Source: Spirochaetota bacterium
GTDB lineage: Bacteria; Spirochaetota; UBA4802; JAGODF01
Direction of reading: 5' to 3'
NCBI GenBank assembly: GCA_029974015.1
Contig: JARKUF010000038.1
Coordinates: 99,672-163,671 of the forward strand
Length of the DNA stretch: 64,000 nucleotides
Positions 48,435 to 59,017 of this stretch are shown piece after piece. A program made the position numbers and the translations under genes. Every line of letters starts with the position of its first letter. Position 1 is the stretch's first letter. Below the pieces are notes generated by a model that was given only the letters and a program-made list of their open reading frames with translations, was not told where the DNA came from and made no database searches.

Positions 48435-49385
48435 ATGGCACCAGGTAAAAACCAGGACGATTTCGACCTCGAGGGCGCCTTCAACGACGACTTGGGCCTC
48501 GATGATCTATTCGGAGAAAAGCCGAAACCCTCCGAGGCGGGGCAAAACCGCGACCGTTTCAACACGGAGGGCGCTCCGTCCCCCCTTGACGAATTGGACG
48601 GCGGGCCCGCCGGGCAAGGTGCGCCGTTTGGCGACGGCGATTTCACTATCGACGACGACTCCTCCGAAGAGGACAATTTCCATGAGGAGCGCCGTCGCTC
48701 TTCCAAGGACTTCGAGCTCAACATGGACGCCATTCTTCTCACGGCGCAGTCGGCGATGATCATGGAGGGCATCAAGGCGTACTCGAACAAGGACTTCTCC
48801 CCCGCCACGCTCCCCATCTACAACGAAGCGCTGAAGGGGATTGACCTCTACATCAAGATCATCGACAGGAACCCAAACAACTATGTGAAGCTGAAAAAAC
48901 TCATCGACACCGACATCGACTGCCAGCGCGTGGAAAACACGGTGTTCAATCTCTTCAAGAAAGTTTTCAGCCGCCTCCCTGACGACAATGTTGAAAAAAT
49001 CCTGGCCTTCGAAAAATTTCGGCTCCTCTTTGAAAGCGCCTTGAACAAGGCCTCGATAAGCGCATCATCAAAAATGATAAAAAAATACTACCTCATCACC
49101 GGCGGCATCGACGAGAAGAAGGTATCGTCTATGGTCGAATCCCGGAACAGGGAAATTATGAGCGACATGAACTCCCTCACGGGGCATGTCCAGATGGCCA
49201 TGGACATGGTGAAAAATGGAAATTTCGAACTCGTCAAGGGCCTCCGGGGAAAGGACCTGAACGCATACATCATCAACGGCACAGAACTTCTTGCCCACTA
49301 CTTCGGCCTCATGGGAAACACGCAAGTCGCTTCCCACTACCGCCGCATCCACGGCAACTTCAAAAAATATTTCATCACGAAATAA
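48435..49385 (+). CDS. Hypothetical protein: acidic disordered N-terminus, helical C-terminal domain
   Basis: Open frame; DDFDLEGAFNDDLGLDDLF... then DRNPNNYVKLKKLIDTDIDCQRVENTVFNLFKK. Confidence 0.65.
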   Translation: MAPGKNQDDFDLEGAFNDDLGLDDLFGEKPKPSEAGQNRDRFNTEGAPSPLDELDGGPAGQGAPFGDGDFTIDDDSSEEDNFHEERRRSSKDFELNMDAILLTAQSAMIMEGIKAYSNKDFSPATLPIYNEALKGIDLYIKIIDRNPNNYVKLKKLIDTDIDCQRVENTVFNLFKKVFSRLPDDNVEKILAFEKFRLLFESALNKASISASSKMIKKYYLITGGIDEKKVSSMVESRNREIMSDMNSLTGHVQMAMDMVKNGNFELVKGLRGKDLNAYIINGTELLAHYFGLMGNTQVASHYRRIHGNFKKYFITK

Positions 49386-49415
49386 TCCTGCCGCCATTGC
49401 GGCAGTGGAAACCTC

Positions 49416-50555
49416 TCACAGAAGAGGCTCAAGGGCGGTGTAGATGACGGAATCGGCGAAGAAGAGCCCCTCGCGGGTCAGCCGAAAACGTATATCGCCC
49501 TCCAAATATTCTATGGCGACCATCCCACGCGCTTCCAGCTCGTTAAAACGATGCCTCACCGCGATTGGAATCGCTTCGCAGAAGGCCGAATGAAATGCCC
49601 CGGCAGTGAAGCCGTCGATGAGCCTCAGGGCCGTCATGATGAACTCAGCCATGGCCCCGTTCGAAGTCCTTACGTCCTCCCGGAGCACGGGCCCGGCGAG
49701 GTACTCTTCCAGGGACTGGCCGTTATAAAACCGCCTTCCCCCGGCAAAGCTGTGGGCCCTCACTCCGAAACCGAGATAGGGCCCGTATGTCCAGTATTTC
49801 AGATTATGGCGCGATTCCTTTCCGGGAAGGCAGAAGTTTGAAATCTCGTAATGCCGGTATCCACGAGAGACGAGGAAGTCTATGACAAAGGAAAAGTGCC
49901 GCCTCTGGTCATCCAAGGAGTTATCATCCAGGACCATCCGCTTTGCCAGGGGCGTTCCCTCCTCAATGGAAAGCATGTAGGCGGACACATGCTCCGGCCG
50001 AAGCCCCGCGACGGCCTCCATCTCCCGGAGGATTTCCCCGTCCCCGGCTCCGGGTATTCCCACTATGATGTCCAGACCGTGTATGAAATCCGGCGCTTCC
50101 ATGAACGCTTCGAGGGTACCGTCCGCTCCCGGGCCTGCCCGCCGCCCGATTTTTTGCCGAAGGCCCGCGTCGAAGGCCTGGACCCCGGCAGTTACGCGAT
50201 TCACCCCCGCCCTTCTTATTTCCTTCAGAAAGCCGGGGGATAGGTCGCGTGGATTGCATTCCAGGCTTATCTCCGCGTCCGCTTCCAGGATGAAATGCCT
50301 CCGCAGTTCATCGAGGGCCTCGCTTATAAAGTCTGCCCCCGCAAAGGATGGGGTGCCGCCGCCGAAATAGACAGTATCGACTGGAAGGCCGTGGTGCTCC
50401 ACCCGTGAGGCGATTTCCCCCTTTACCGCGGAAAGATACCGTGAAAAAAGCCCCTCCCGAACTGAACTGCCGAGGGCGCCGACCGGCGCTGAATCGAAGG
50501 AACAGTAATCGCATTTTTCACGGCAGAAGGGGACGTGGATGTACACTCCATGGAT
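49416..50555 (-). CDS. hemW: HemW-like radical SAM protein (coproporphyrinogen oxidase family); probable TTG start
   Basis: GVYIHVPFCREKCDYCSFDS, VDTVYFGGGTPSF, GLDIIVGIPGAG, YEISNFCLPGKESRHNLKYW. Confidence 0.9.
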   Translation of the reverse strand: MHGVYIHVPFCREKCDYCSFDSAPVGALGSSVREGLFSRYLSAVKGEIASRVEHHGLPVDTVYFGGGTPSFAGADFISEALDELRRHFILEADAEISLECNPRDLSPGFLKEIRRAGVNRVTAGVQAFDAGLRQKIGRRAGPGADGTLEAFMEAPDFIHGLDIIVGIPGAGDGEILREMEAVAGLRPEHVSAYMLSIEEGTPLAKRMVLDDNSLDDQRRHFSFVIDFLVSRGYRHYEISNFCLPGKESRHNLKYWTYGPYLGFGVRAHSFAGGRRFYNGQSLEEYLAGPVLREDVRTSNGAMAEFIMTALRLIDGFTAGAFHSAFCEAIPIAVRHRFNELEARGMVAIEYLEGDIRFRLTREGLFFADSVIYTALEPLL

Positions 50556-52252
50556 CAATTTTCTTTCTGAGTAAACCCCAGGTCGAAATTGATTTCCCGC
50601 CGGGGCACGAAGGAACCGCTCACGCACTCGGCGAGCTCCTCCAGGGAAGCCTTCGTGGATGAGAAGGTAAAGATAGTGGGAGGAAGGTCTTTCACTTTCG
50701 CCACGGGAAAGGGGTTTCCGGTGGACAGGAGGCAGAGTGAAAGCTTACGTTCGAGGCATATCTGCGCAACCTGGTGTATGGCGGGCGGGTTTGCGTCAAA
50801 AAAGTGGAAAAGCACCAGGGGCTTTCGCGGTTTTTGAACACCGGCGCCGCCCTCCCCGCCTACTTCCGGGAGCGGGACCCCGCCGATACCGCCGATTCCG
50901 ATGAAAGAGGCCCGGGGGCCGCACAAGGCCGCGATCCCCGTGCGCAGATACGAGCTCTCCGTAATCACATACAGTTCCTGCTTCCTGTCCTTAAGCATGC
51001 CGATGAGTTCGTCGTCGAAGTTGTGGGCGTAGATCGCCAGGCGGGAAAGTTTTCTGTTGACGCTCTCCCCATGGGCCAGGAGCTCCATCTCCTCCTCTGT
51101 GAAGATCCTGTCCCGGTACATGGCCGTTCCATTCACCACATCCATGATTTTATAGCGGAGCTTCAGTTCCATGATCCGCTTTACGGAGGAGTCGATGCGT
51201 TCAATGGAAAGGTCGCCTTTTTCAACGGCCCGGCGGAGAGAATCGCGAATCTGCCTGGCGGCCCTGCCGTGGCCGGAGACCAGAACAATGTCGACGCCGG
51301 CCGCCACGGCCTTCACCGCCGCCTCCCCTATATCGTAATTCTTCGTGATGGCGTGCATCTCCATGTCATCGGTTATTATGACCCCGTCAAAGCCCATCCT
51401 GGTCCTCAAGAGGTCCGTGAGGAAATATTTCGAGATGGTCGCCGGCGAATTGTCCTTCTGGATTTCCGGATAGGCGATGTGGACCGTCATGATGCCGTCT
51501 ATACCCCTCTCGATCGCCTGGATAAACGGCACGAGCTCAATGTCCATGAGCCTGGCAAAGGTGTAGGGGATCACCGGGAGGGTCAGATGGGAGTCGTCGG
51601 CGGTGTCGCCGTGCCCCGGAAAATGCTTGCCCACCGCTATGCAGAGCGCCCCCTGGAGCCCCTTCATGTACGCCACTCCCATGCGGGAAACCACAGCGGG
51701 AGAGGACCCGAAAGCCCGGGTGTTGATGACGGGGTTTTTGGGGTTATTGTTCACGTCCAGAACGGGGGCGAGGTTCATGTTCACCCCCATTAAGCGAAGC
51801 TGCATGCCGAGGATCCTCGCCGAAGTCCCAACAAGCTCCTCATCGTCGGCGATTCCCATGGCCATGGCGCCCGGGAACTGCGTTACACCGTCCACAATGC
51901 GGATTACCCTTCCGCCTTCCTGGTCTAAGGAGATGAAGAGCGGAAAGCCGTTGGCCCGCATTGATTCCCTCTGCATGTCGCCTATGAACTTTTCGGTGGC
52001 CTTCTTTGAGGAGATATTGTAGCCGAAGAGGATGATACCGCCCGGCTTATAGTCCTCGATAATGCGCCGCACTTCCCCGGACATCGCGTTGCCGGGCACT
52101 CCCACCATAAGGAGCATTCCCAGCTTCTGTTCAAGGGAGAGGTTTTTCACTATATCGGACGCTTCCCTGTGCATTTTCCTTGCCGGACACGAAGCATGGG
52201 GGAACACTAACAGTGTAAGCGATATCAACAGTAGGGCGGCGCGTTTTTTCAT
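50555..52252 (-). CDS. nagZ: Beta-N-acetylhexosaminidase, GH3 (NagZ-like)
   Basis: ISLDQEGGRVIRI, NMNLAPVLDVNNNPKNPVINTRAFG, GKHFPGHGDTADDSH, GFDGVIITDDMEM. Confidence 0.92.
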   Translation of the reverse strand: MKKRAALLLISLTLLVFPHASCPARKMHREASDIVKNLSLEQKLGMLLMVGVPGNAMSGEVRRIIEDYKPGGIILFGYNISSKKATEKFIGDMQRESMRANGFPLFISLDQEGGRVIRIVDGVTQFPGAMAMGIADDEELVGTSARILGMQLRLMGVNMNLAPVLDVNNNPKNPVINTRAFGSSPAVVSRMGVAYMKGLQGALCIAVGKHFPGHGDTADDSHLTLPVIPYTFARLMDIELVPFIQAIERGIDGIMTVHIAYPEIQKDNSPATISKYFLTDLLRTRMGFDGVIITDDMEMHAITKNYDIGEAAVKAVAAGVDIVLVSGHGRAARQIRDSLRRAVEKGDLSIERIDSSVKRIMELKLRYKIMDVVNGTAMYRDRIFTEEEMELLAHGESVNRKLSRLAIYAHNFDDELIGMLKDRKQELYVITESSYLRTGIAALCGPRASFIGIGGIGGVPLPEVGGEGGAGVQKPRKPLVLFHFFDANPPAIHQVAQICLERKLSLCLLSTGNPFPVAKVKDLPPTIFTFSSTKASLEELAECVSGSFVPRREINFDLGFTQKEN

Positions 52253-52436
52253 TTTTCACCTGCGGATTGTCCCTGTTGGCAAAGAATATTCACTTTGTCC
52301 CTGCTTTGTTTTCAACGCAATTCTTTTTTGCACACCGGGCCGGGAAAAAGTTTGACAGGCCCCTGAAAAAATGGAAACATGGGCGCGACAGGCGGGACCC
52401 GGGCCTTTGACCTTATCCTCCGGAGGTGGAGCAATT

Positions 52437-52793
52437 ATGGGATGCCTTTTCTGCAACATACTGAGCGGCGCCACGCCTTCCGAAAAAGTATATGAGGACG
52501 ACAAAGTGTTCGCCTTCAAGGACATCAATCCCCAGGCGCCGGTCCATGTGCTGGTAGTCCACAGGGTCCACACGAAAAACCTCGACGAGCTCACCGCCGA
52601 CAACAGCGCCATGATGGGGGAAATTTTCCTTGGCGTTAAGGATGTGGCCAGGATAACCGGCGTGGACAAGAAGGGATACCGGGTCATCATCAACAATGGC
52701 GCCGCCGCGGGCCAGGTGATATGGCACCTCCACGTCCATATCCTGGGCGGCGAGGAAGACCTGGGCCCCATGCTTTCCATTCGCCCTAACTGA
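52437..52793 (+). CDS. HIT-family protein (HinT-like)
   Basis: MGCLFCNILSGATPSEKVYEDDKVFAFKDINPQAPVHVLVV; HLHVHILGG. Confidence 0.96.
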   Translation: MGCLFCNILSGATPSEKVYEDDKVFAFKDINPQAPVHVLVVHRVHTKNLDELTADNSAMMGEIFLGVKDVARITGVDKKGYRVIINNGAAAGQVIWHLHVHILGGEEDLGPMLSIRPN

Positions 52794-54045
52794 TATTCTT
52801 TCCCGCCGGGACGGTAACGACCACTGCCTCCACGGCCCTCTCCGTGGCTTCTTTGATCAGGAAACGGAAACCTTCTATACGAAAGCTTTCACCTCTTTCG
52901 GGGATCCTGCCTAAATGCCAGGTTATAAACCCCGCCAGGGTCTCGAAGCCCTGCTTCTCCATGTGGAAACCGAACTTGTACTGGAAATACTCGATATCGA
53001 TTTCCCCCATGACGAGGAAGCGCCGGTTCTGGAGGGGCCTAATGAGGTCCGACCTGGGATGGTCCCGCGTCTGTATCTCCCCCACGACCTCCTCGACGAT
53101 ATCCTCTGTTGTGACCAGTCCTTCCACGCCGCCAAATTCGTTCACCGCGAAAAGGATCCTCACCCTCCTCTCCTGCATCTCGAGGAAGAGCTCGTCGATC
53201 CGCTTCGTGGAAGGCACAAAGTGGGGCTTCCGCAGCACGTCGTCTATCCGCGTGACGCCCTTCTTTTCGATGATATCGCGGTAATATACATACCCCACAA
53301 TATTGTCGACCCGCCCCTCGTAAACCGGAATACGGCTGAAGCGCGTACTGCCCACGAGCTCCACCAGGCTTTTCAGGGACGCTCCCCTGTCGATGGCGGT
53401 CATGTCGATGGTGGGGGTCATGATCTCCCGCACCGTGATGGTGTGGAGGTTCATGATTTCGTCCACATACTCCTGGTGCTTCTTTCTGATGACCCCCTCG
53501 CTCTTCCCCAGGCTGAAGAGCATTTCGATCTCGTCCCTGAACTTCACCATGCTCCTGTCCCTGTCGCCAATATCCAGGAAGCGCTTCAGGCGGGAAGTCA
53601 CCGCGAGGGACAGGGCCGTCAGGGGATAGAGCAGTTTGTGAAGAACAAGAATTGCCCGGGAGTAGGAAAGGACCATTTCATCGGCATAGTTGCGGGCGAT
53701 CACCTTGGGAAGAATTTCACATGCCACGAGGAAAAACACCGTCTGGACCGCCGTGATGGCCAGGATCCTGGAGTCCGTGAGGACCAGATATTTTGCGGCG
53801 ATGAAAGTGACAAAAGAGGCGGAGGCGATAGTGACGATATTGTTCCCGATGAGGGCCATGCCGATGGTGTTTTCCATGTCCTGTATTATCGTCACGGCCC
53901 TCTTCGCCTTCGCGTTGCCCTGGTCCGCCAGGGCGCGAAGGCGGATAAGGTTCGCGGATATCACCGCCGTCTCCATGGAAGAGAAGAAGAAGGAGAGAAG
54001 AATGAATAAGAAGATGAATGTTTCATAGAGATAGTACATGCGCAC
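52786..54045 (-). CDS. CNNM/CBS-domain transporter-associated protein (HlyC/CorC family)
   Basis: DUF21 membrane domain; VREIMTPTIDMTAID; FAVNEFGGVEGLVTTEDIVEEVVGEI. Confidence 0.93.
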   Translation of the reverse strand: MRMYYLYETFIFLFILLSFFFSSMETAVISANLIRLRALADQGNAKAKRAVTIIQDMENTIGMALIGNNIVTIASASFVTFIAAKYLVLTDSRILAITAVQTVFFLVACEILPKVIARNYADEMVLSYSRAILVLHKLLYPLTALSLAVTSRLKRFLDIGDRDRSMVKFRDEIEMLFSLGKSEGVIRKKHQEYVDEIMNLHTITVREIMTPTIDMTAIDRGASLKSLVELVGSTRFSRIPVYEGRVDNIVGYVYYRDIIEKKGVTRIDDVLRKPHFVPSTKRIDELFLEMQERRVRILFAVNEFGGVEGLVTTEDIVEEVVGEIQTRDHPRSDLIRPLQNRRFLVMGEIDIEYFQYKFGFHMEKQGFETLAGFITWHLGRIPERGESFRIEGFRFLIKEATERAVEAVVVTVPAGKNIS

Positions 54046-54047
54046 TT

Positions 54048-55292
54048 TTACCTTTTCGTAACTTCGACGGTTCCTATTCTGTTCTTCCTTACGGTCCGGA
54101 CCCTTATGATGTGCCGGGCCGTGACGATTTCGTCCCCCTTCCCCGGGAGCCGCTCCAACTTTTCTATGATATACCCCCCCACTGTCTCCGACTCCAGGCT
54201 TTCCAGTGCCTCGCCGAAGGCCACATTGAAATCGTCAATCTGCATGTCCCCGGAGACGACGGCCCTGTCGCCCATGGTTTTCCGCACGCCGGGTTTATAC
54301 ACCTCCTCCCAGGCGTACTCCTTGCCGATGATTTCCGAAATGATGGTGCCCAGGGTCACCACGCCCGCGGTGCCGCCGTACTCGTCCACCACAATTGCGA
54401 TCTGTATCTTTTTTCTGAGGAAATCGGAGAGAAGTTCATCAAGCTTTTTGGTGCCCGGATAGTGGGTAATAGACAGAAGAAAGCGGTCGATGTTCTTCGC
54501 CTTCCGGTATCCCTTCGCGAAGGGCAAAAGCTCCCGGGCATCCAGGACCCCCACGATATTGTCGATATCGCCATCATACACCGGAAGCCTCACCGCACCG
54601 GAAGCCCGAAAAACCTTCATAGCCCCCCGGACCGACGTCCCCAGGGGAAGGAAAACCGCTTTGGTCCTCGGCACCATCACATTCTGCGCTTCCTTACGCG
54701 AAAAGCGAAGGACGTTTTTGATGAAATCCCCCTCTTCCTTATTGAGGACCCCCTCTATCTCCCCGAGTCGCACGGCCATGTCGAGCTCCTCCGGTGTAAC
54801 GGAAACCCTGGCATCGAGGCTTATGTTGAAAAAACCTGAAAGCCTGTCGATGAAAAGGACCAGGAGATGGCGCAGGGGGATGAAGAGGAAATGGAAAAAC
54901 CGAAGGAGGGGAACGGCCCTCCGCGAAATCACAATATTATTGTTGATCGCAACAATTTTGGGCGAGATCTCGCAAAGGATGATGATGACGGGGGTCATCA
55001 CGGCGATCGATATGAAATGTCCGTAGGCCTCCGACACGGAGAGCATGAGCTTGGTAGCGATTGCCGACGATACGAGGTTCACGAAAAGGTTCCCGATAAG
55101 GATGGTGACGAGAATATGCCGGGGCGAACTCATAACCCCGGCGATGTAGTTTTCCCGCGCGCTTTTGGAATGGTGGAATTTGTGGAGGTCGGACTTGCTC
55201 AGGGAAAAGAGGGCCGTTTCGGCGCCGGAAAAGAAGCCCGACAGAACCAGGCAAAAGAAGAGCATCGTATAATCGAGAAAACCGCCGCCCAT
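54048..55292 (-). CDS. CNNM/CBS-domain transporter-associated protein, paralogue of the preceding call
   Basis: SGFFSGAETALFSLSKSDL; AQNVMVPRTKAVFLP; IVVDEYGGTAGVVTLGTIISEIIG. Confidence 0.93.
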   Translation of the reverse strand: MGGGFLDYTMLFFCLVLSGFFSGAETALFSLSKSDLHKFHHSKSARENYIAGVMSSPRHILVTILIGNLFVNLVSSAIATKLMLSVSEAYGHFISIAVMTPVIIILCEISPKIVAINNNIVISRRAVPLLRFFHFLFIPLRHLLVLFIDRLSGFFNISLDARVSVTPEELDMAVRLGEIEGVLNKEEGDFIKNVLRFSRKEAQNVMVPRTKAVFLPLGTSVRGAMKVFRASGAVRLPVYDGDIDNIVGVLDARELLPFAKGYRKAKNIDRFLLSITHYPGTKKLDELLSDFLRKKIQIAIVVDEYGGTAGVVTLGTIISEIIGKEYAWEEVYKPGVRKTMGDRAVVSGDMQIDDFNVAFGEALESLESETVGGYIIEKLERLPGKGDEIVTARHIIRVRTVRKNRIGTVEVTKR

Positions 55293-55323
55293 CGGACCAA
55301 TCGGATATCTTGAGAACTATTCC

Positions 55324-56208
55324 TTACTTGAGATCGAGATTGACCATGAAGGCCAGTTCGCTTTCCATTTTATTGCCCGCGAAGTCGAAGGCGGTGACTT
55401 TAAGCCTGTTTTCCCCTTCGACGTACCTGGCTCCGGCTACCCGGTAATGGCCCTTCTCGTCAAAAAGATCCTCTGCCTCTTTTCCCATGACTGTCAAGAC
55501 GTTTTTCCTGGAACAGATTTCTTTGAATTCCGCATCGAGGACCTTGCGGCCATTGAGCTCCACGGTCAATTTGTACACGCCGAGCCTCTCCCGCCCGGAA
55601 ACCGTGTCGGCAATCTCCAGAAGCAGGGGATAGTGCCGGGTGAGGCGGTAGTTGACCTTGCCCCGGATGGGGACGTATGTGTCGCCGATGCGAAGATAGG
55701 TCCCCTTGTGCACCGGCGGCCGCTCGTCCTTCACGGGGGGGAGAACGGTCAGGGGATTGAGGGACGCGCCCTCCTTCAGTTTAAGAAGCGTAAAATGGAG
55801 ATGGCGGGCCATGGAGTGCCCCGTATTTCCCATAACGCCCAGAACGTCCCCTTGGGCAAAGGCAGTCTTGAAGGACGGATCGTCGTCCAGATGGCCGTAT
55901 ATTCCAAAGAGGCCTTTCCCGTGGTCCACCACCTTGAAGTTGCCCATACCCGGATATCTGTCCAGAGGGAAATGGGCCCTGTTCCAATGGTACACGACCC
56001 TTCCCGATGTGACGGGAAAGATTTTTAAATCCGGCGAAATGACGTCCATCCCGTCGTGGAAATGGTCCCATCGGGACTCGCCGAAGGTTGACGTCACCGT
56101 CGCGTTGTCAACGGGCCACCGGAAGGATGCCGTCGCCAGGGCGAGAATCGCCATGCCTGCGGCGATGGACAGCCCTCCGGGCCTGTTCCCTTCACCTTGT
56201 CTGTTCAT
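55324..56208 (-). CDS. M23-family peptidoglycan metallopeptidase-like protein
   Basis: STFGESRWDHFHDGMDVISPD, VVDHGKGLFGIYGHLDDDP, GNTGHSMARHLHFTLLK. Confidence 0.88.
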   Translation of the reverse strand: MNRQGEGNRPGGLSIAAGMAILALATASFRWPVDNATVTSTFGESRWDHFHDGMDVISPDLKIFPVTSGRVVYHWNRAHFPLDRYPGMGNFKVVDHGKGLFGIYGHLDDDPSFKTAFAQGDVLGVMGNTGHSMARHLHFTLLKLKEGASLNPLTVLPPVKDERPPVHKGTYLRIGDTYVPIRGKVNYRLTRHYPLLLEIADTVSGRERLGVYKLTVELNGRKVLDAEFKEICSRKNVLTVMGKEAEDLFDEKGHYRVAGARYVEGENRLKVTAFDFAGNKMESELAFMVNLDLK

Positions 56209-58507
56209 CTTTCCTGTCCTCCTCTTCCCGTACCGCCGGGGCCTTGTGGATGTCGCAGTATTCCCCCGGCTCGGTGCCGGCATAGAAGACTTCGTCCTTC
56301 ACGATGTTCTTGCACACTCCCTCGTCCCTGGGCACAAGCCCCGATTCGAGGCAGATGGTCTGGCGAGCCACGCCTTCCTCGGGGACCTTGAAATCGCCCG
56401 GGGACTGGTCTCGGTAAATCTGGGATATGAAATTAATCCATATAGGTGCGGCGATGACCGCCGCCGCCTGGCCCTCTCCAAGGGAGATTGCCCCCTGCTT
56501 GTTGCCTATCCATATGGCGGTTACAAGGTCCGCCGTGTAGCCCACCACCCAGGCGTCGTTGAAGTTCGAAGTGGTGCCTGTTTTCCCGGCGATGGGGAAA
56601 GGAAGGTTTCTCCGCGATACGGTAAAGTGGGCGGTCCCCTCGGGCTGGAAAACTCCTTTCATTATCGACACCATGACCGCGCATGCTATGGGATCGATGA
56701 TCTTTCCATACTGCGCCCGCTTGCGTTCAATCTCCTCCCTGACTTCGTCCTCGTGGTTCCATACCACATTGCCCTGGTAGTCCTTAACGGTTTTTATGCC
56801 ATAGGGTTTCACGTAATCCCCGCCATTGGCAATCACGGAGTGCAGGATACAGCCCTCCAGGGGAGATATTTCATAGGCCCCCAGAGCCAGGGAAAGGGTC
56901 CTGCCGAAACGCTGGTTTAATTCGCCGTCATCAAGGTCGAGGCTTTTTCTTAGAATGTCGAAAATCCGGGAATAGCCGGTCTTGTCGAGGATGCGGACCG
57001 CCACGACATTGAGGGACTTCGCCAGGGCGAAGTGCACCGTCACGTCGCCGTAATAGCGGCCGCCATAGTTTTTCGGGGAATATCCTCCTTCAAAGGTGTC
57101 CCGTTCGTCCTTAAACCTCGTCGAGGGAGTGATATCCCTGGCCTCCAGGGCGGCCACGTAGATGATCGGCTTGAACGACGAACCGGGCTGTCGGCGTATC
57201 TGGGAGACATGGTCGTGCTGGTTTGTCGATGTGAAGCTGTACCCCCCCACATAGGAGATAATTTCCCCCGAGTATGGGTCCATTGCCACCAGGGCCCCCT
57301 GGATGTCCTCAACATCGACCTTCTTCTTTCCGCCATACCGCTTTTTATACACGTCCCTCTGGCGCTTCACCCCGTCCTTGAGGGACTTCAGGGCCACGTC
57401 CTGTTTCTTTCCGTCTATGGTGGTGTACACCTGGAGGCCTCCGCGCTTCACGGCCTCCTCGCCGAACTTCTCCACGAGCACGCGCCGTATCTGCTCGTTG
57501 AAAAATGGCGCCCTGTTTATGCGATACGCGCTGTATATGAAACTCCCGATGAGGGAGCCGGACGCCCTCCCCCGCTCGTTGAAAGTGACGTTCCACTTGG
57601 TGAGGAACCTGCGCATCTGATAATCCGCCCTCGCCTTCTGAAGATACCCGGCATCTATCATTGACTGGAGGATACGGCGAGTTTTTTTGATGGAGTTATC
57701 GAGGTTGGTCAGCGGTGAATAAACCAGGGGATTGGAAATGGCGGCCACCACCATGGCGCACTCAACTTCTCCCAGGGAACTCACGGGCTGCCCGAAGAAC
57801 ATCTTCGCCGTGGCTTCCACGCCATAAGAACCATTGCCGAAGTAAATCAGGTTCAGATACATAAGGAGGATGTCGGCCTTGTCGTACCGCTCTTCAATTT
57901 CCATGGCGCAGAAGGCTTCGTAGATTTTTCGTTTCAGGGTCCGCTCCATGTCGGTAAAAAGGACCTTCGCCAACTGCTGGGTTATGGTGCTCCCTCCCTG
58001 TACGATCCGAAAATTCACAAGGTTCACCAGGAGGGCCCGGAAAATTCCCCGGGGATTGACGCCCCGGTGATTGTAAAATTCACGGTCCTCGCTGGCAATC
58101 ACGGCCTTGATGAGGAACTTCGGGATTTGGCCATAAGGCACAATTTCCCGCTTCTGTTCGAAAAATTCCCCTATGATTTCGTTGTTACGGTCGTAGATAC
58201 GGGTGGGAATGTCCACCGCGTGGGCCGTCACCTCCACGTCCTTCGAGGAGAAGGTCATTCCCCGGCGGATTTCCTCGGTCCTGTCGATGAGGCGCTTGTA
58301 CCGCGCGAGTTTGTGAAGGGCTTCAGAGCGGTCTCCTCGCCAGCTCAGGTATATCACGGATATGTAGGCCGAGAGGAGAAATGCCGCTCCGAGGGGGACA
58401 TAGATGAAGACGATTTTCTTATGGCTTCCTATCCATGAGAATACGCCCTTGAGAAAACCCATGAGGAAGCCTGCCGCCGCCTTGATGTAATGTTTCAGAC
58501 TCTGCAT
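56192..58507 (-). CDS. mrcA: Penicillin-binding protein 1A (GT51 glycosyltransferase plus transpeptidase)
   Basis: AVIASEDREFYNHRGVNPRGIFRALLVN, GGSTITQQLAKVLF, RRQPGSSFKPIIYVAALE, GKTGTTSNFNDAWVVGYT. Confidence 0.95.
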   Translation of the reverse strand: MQSLKHYIKAAAGFLMGFLKGVFSWIGSHKKIVFIYVPLGAAFLLSAYISVIYLSWRGDRSEALHKLARYKRLIDRTEEIRRGMTFSSKDVEVTAHAVDIPTRIYDRNNEIIGEFFEQKREIVPYGQIPKFLIKAVIASEDREFYNHRGVNPRGIFRALLVNLVNFRIVQGGSTITQQLAKVLFTDMERTLKRKIYEAFCAMEIEERYDKADILLMYLNLIYFGNGSYGVEATAKMFFGQPVSSLGEVECAMVVAAISNPLVYSPLTNLDNSIKKTRRILQSMIDAGYLQKARADYQMRRFLTKWNVTFNERGRASGSLIGSFIYSAYRINRAPFFNEQIRRVLVEKFGEEAVKRGGLQVYTTIDGKKQDVALKSLKDGVKRQRDVYKKRYGGKKKVDVEDIQGALVAMDPYSGEIISYVGGYSFTSTNQHDHVSQIRRQPGSSFKPIIYVAALEARDITPSTRFKDERDTFEGGYSPKNYGGRYYGDVTVHFALAKSLNVVAVRILDKTGYSRIFDILRKSLDLDDGELNQRFGRTLSLALGAYEISPLEGCILHSVIANGGDYVKPYGIKTVKDYQGNVVWNHEDEVREEIERKRAQYGKIIDPIACAVMVSIMKGVFQPEGTAHFTVSRRNLPFPIAGKTGTTSNFNDAWVVGYTADLVTAIWIGNKQGAISLGEGQAAAVIAAPIWINFISQIYRDQSPGDFKVPEEGVARQTICLESGLVPRDEGVCKNIVKDEVFYAGTEPGEYCDIHKAPAVREEEDRKDEQTR

Positions 58508-58756
58508 TCGGGCTTAATTCCATAAAAACATGAGAAGATATCACCCTTATCTATGGGGAGTAAATTTTTCAATTACTTTTATAATGCGGAAAAAAGATCG
58601 TGGATTTTAGCGCCCCCCAACCCCCCGTATACTGGGGCATTATATATGTGTATACAATATTCTGAGCAGTGGCCACTGATGGGCGGGAGTAACACGGTGG
58701 AATTAATGAAACCGGTATGATGATAGGGGGGCTGGATTAAGTCATACGGAGGGCAA

Positions 58757-58940
58757 TGTCATTCCGGCTGGAGCGTAGCGGAATGCCGGAATCTATTATG
58801 CCTTTGAGTAAAAAGCGAATTTTTAGTGGTTCCCTTATGTGAGAATTTTTCATGAGATTCCTGCATGCGCAGGAATGACAAAGGGCATGCGGCGCGCAAT
58901 GTCATTCCGGCTGGAGCGCAGCGGAATGCTGGAATCCAAT
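58757..58940. repeat. Two copies of a GTCATTCCGGCTGGAGCGYAGCGGAATGCYGGAATC repeat
   Basis: Copies at about 58759-58795 and 58901-58938, each preceded by GCAATGTCATTCC. Confidence 0.85.
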
Positions 58941-59017
58941 AAGGAACGGAATTTGAGTATGCTTTGCGGCATGCGTTGCGCGCCACCGCGCAGTTCGTGT
59001 TATGACTCCTTAGAAGC

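Noticed and set aside
49386-49406. CTGCCGCCATTGCGGCAG hairpin as regulatory element
   Set aside because: Small hairpin between convergent genes, ordinary bidirectional terminator candidate.
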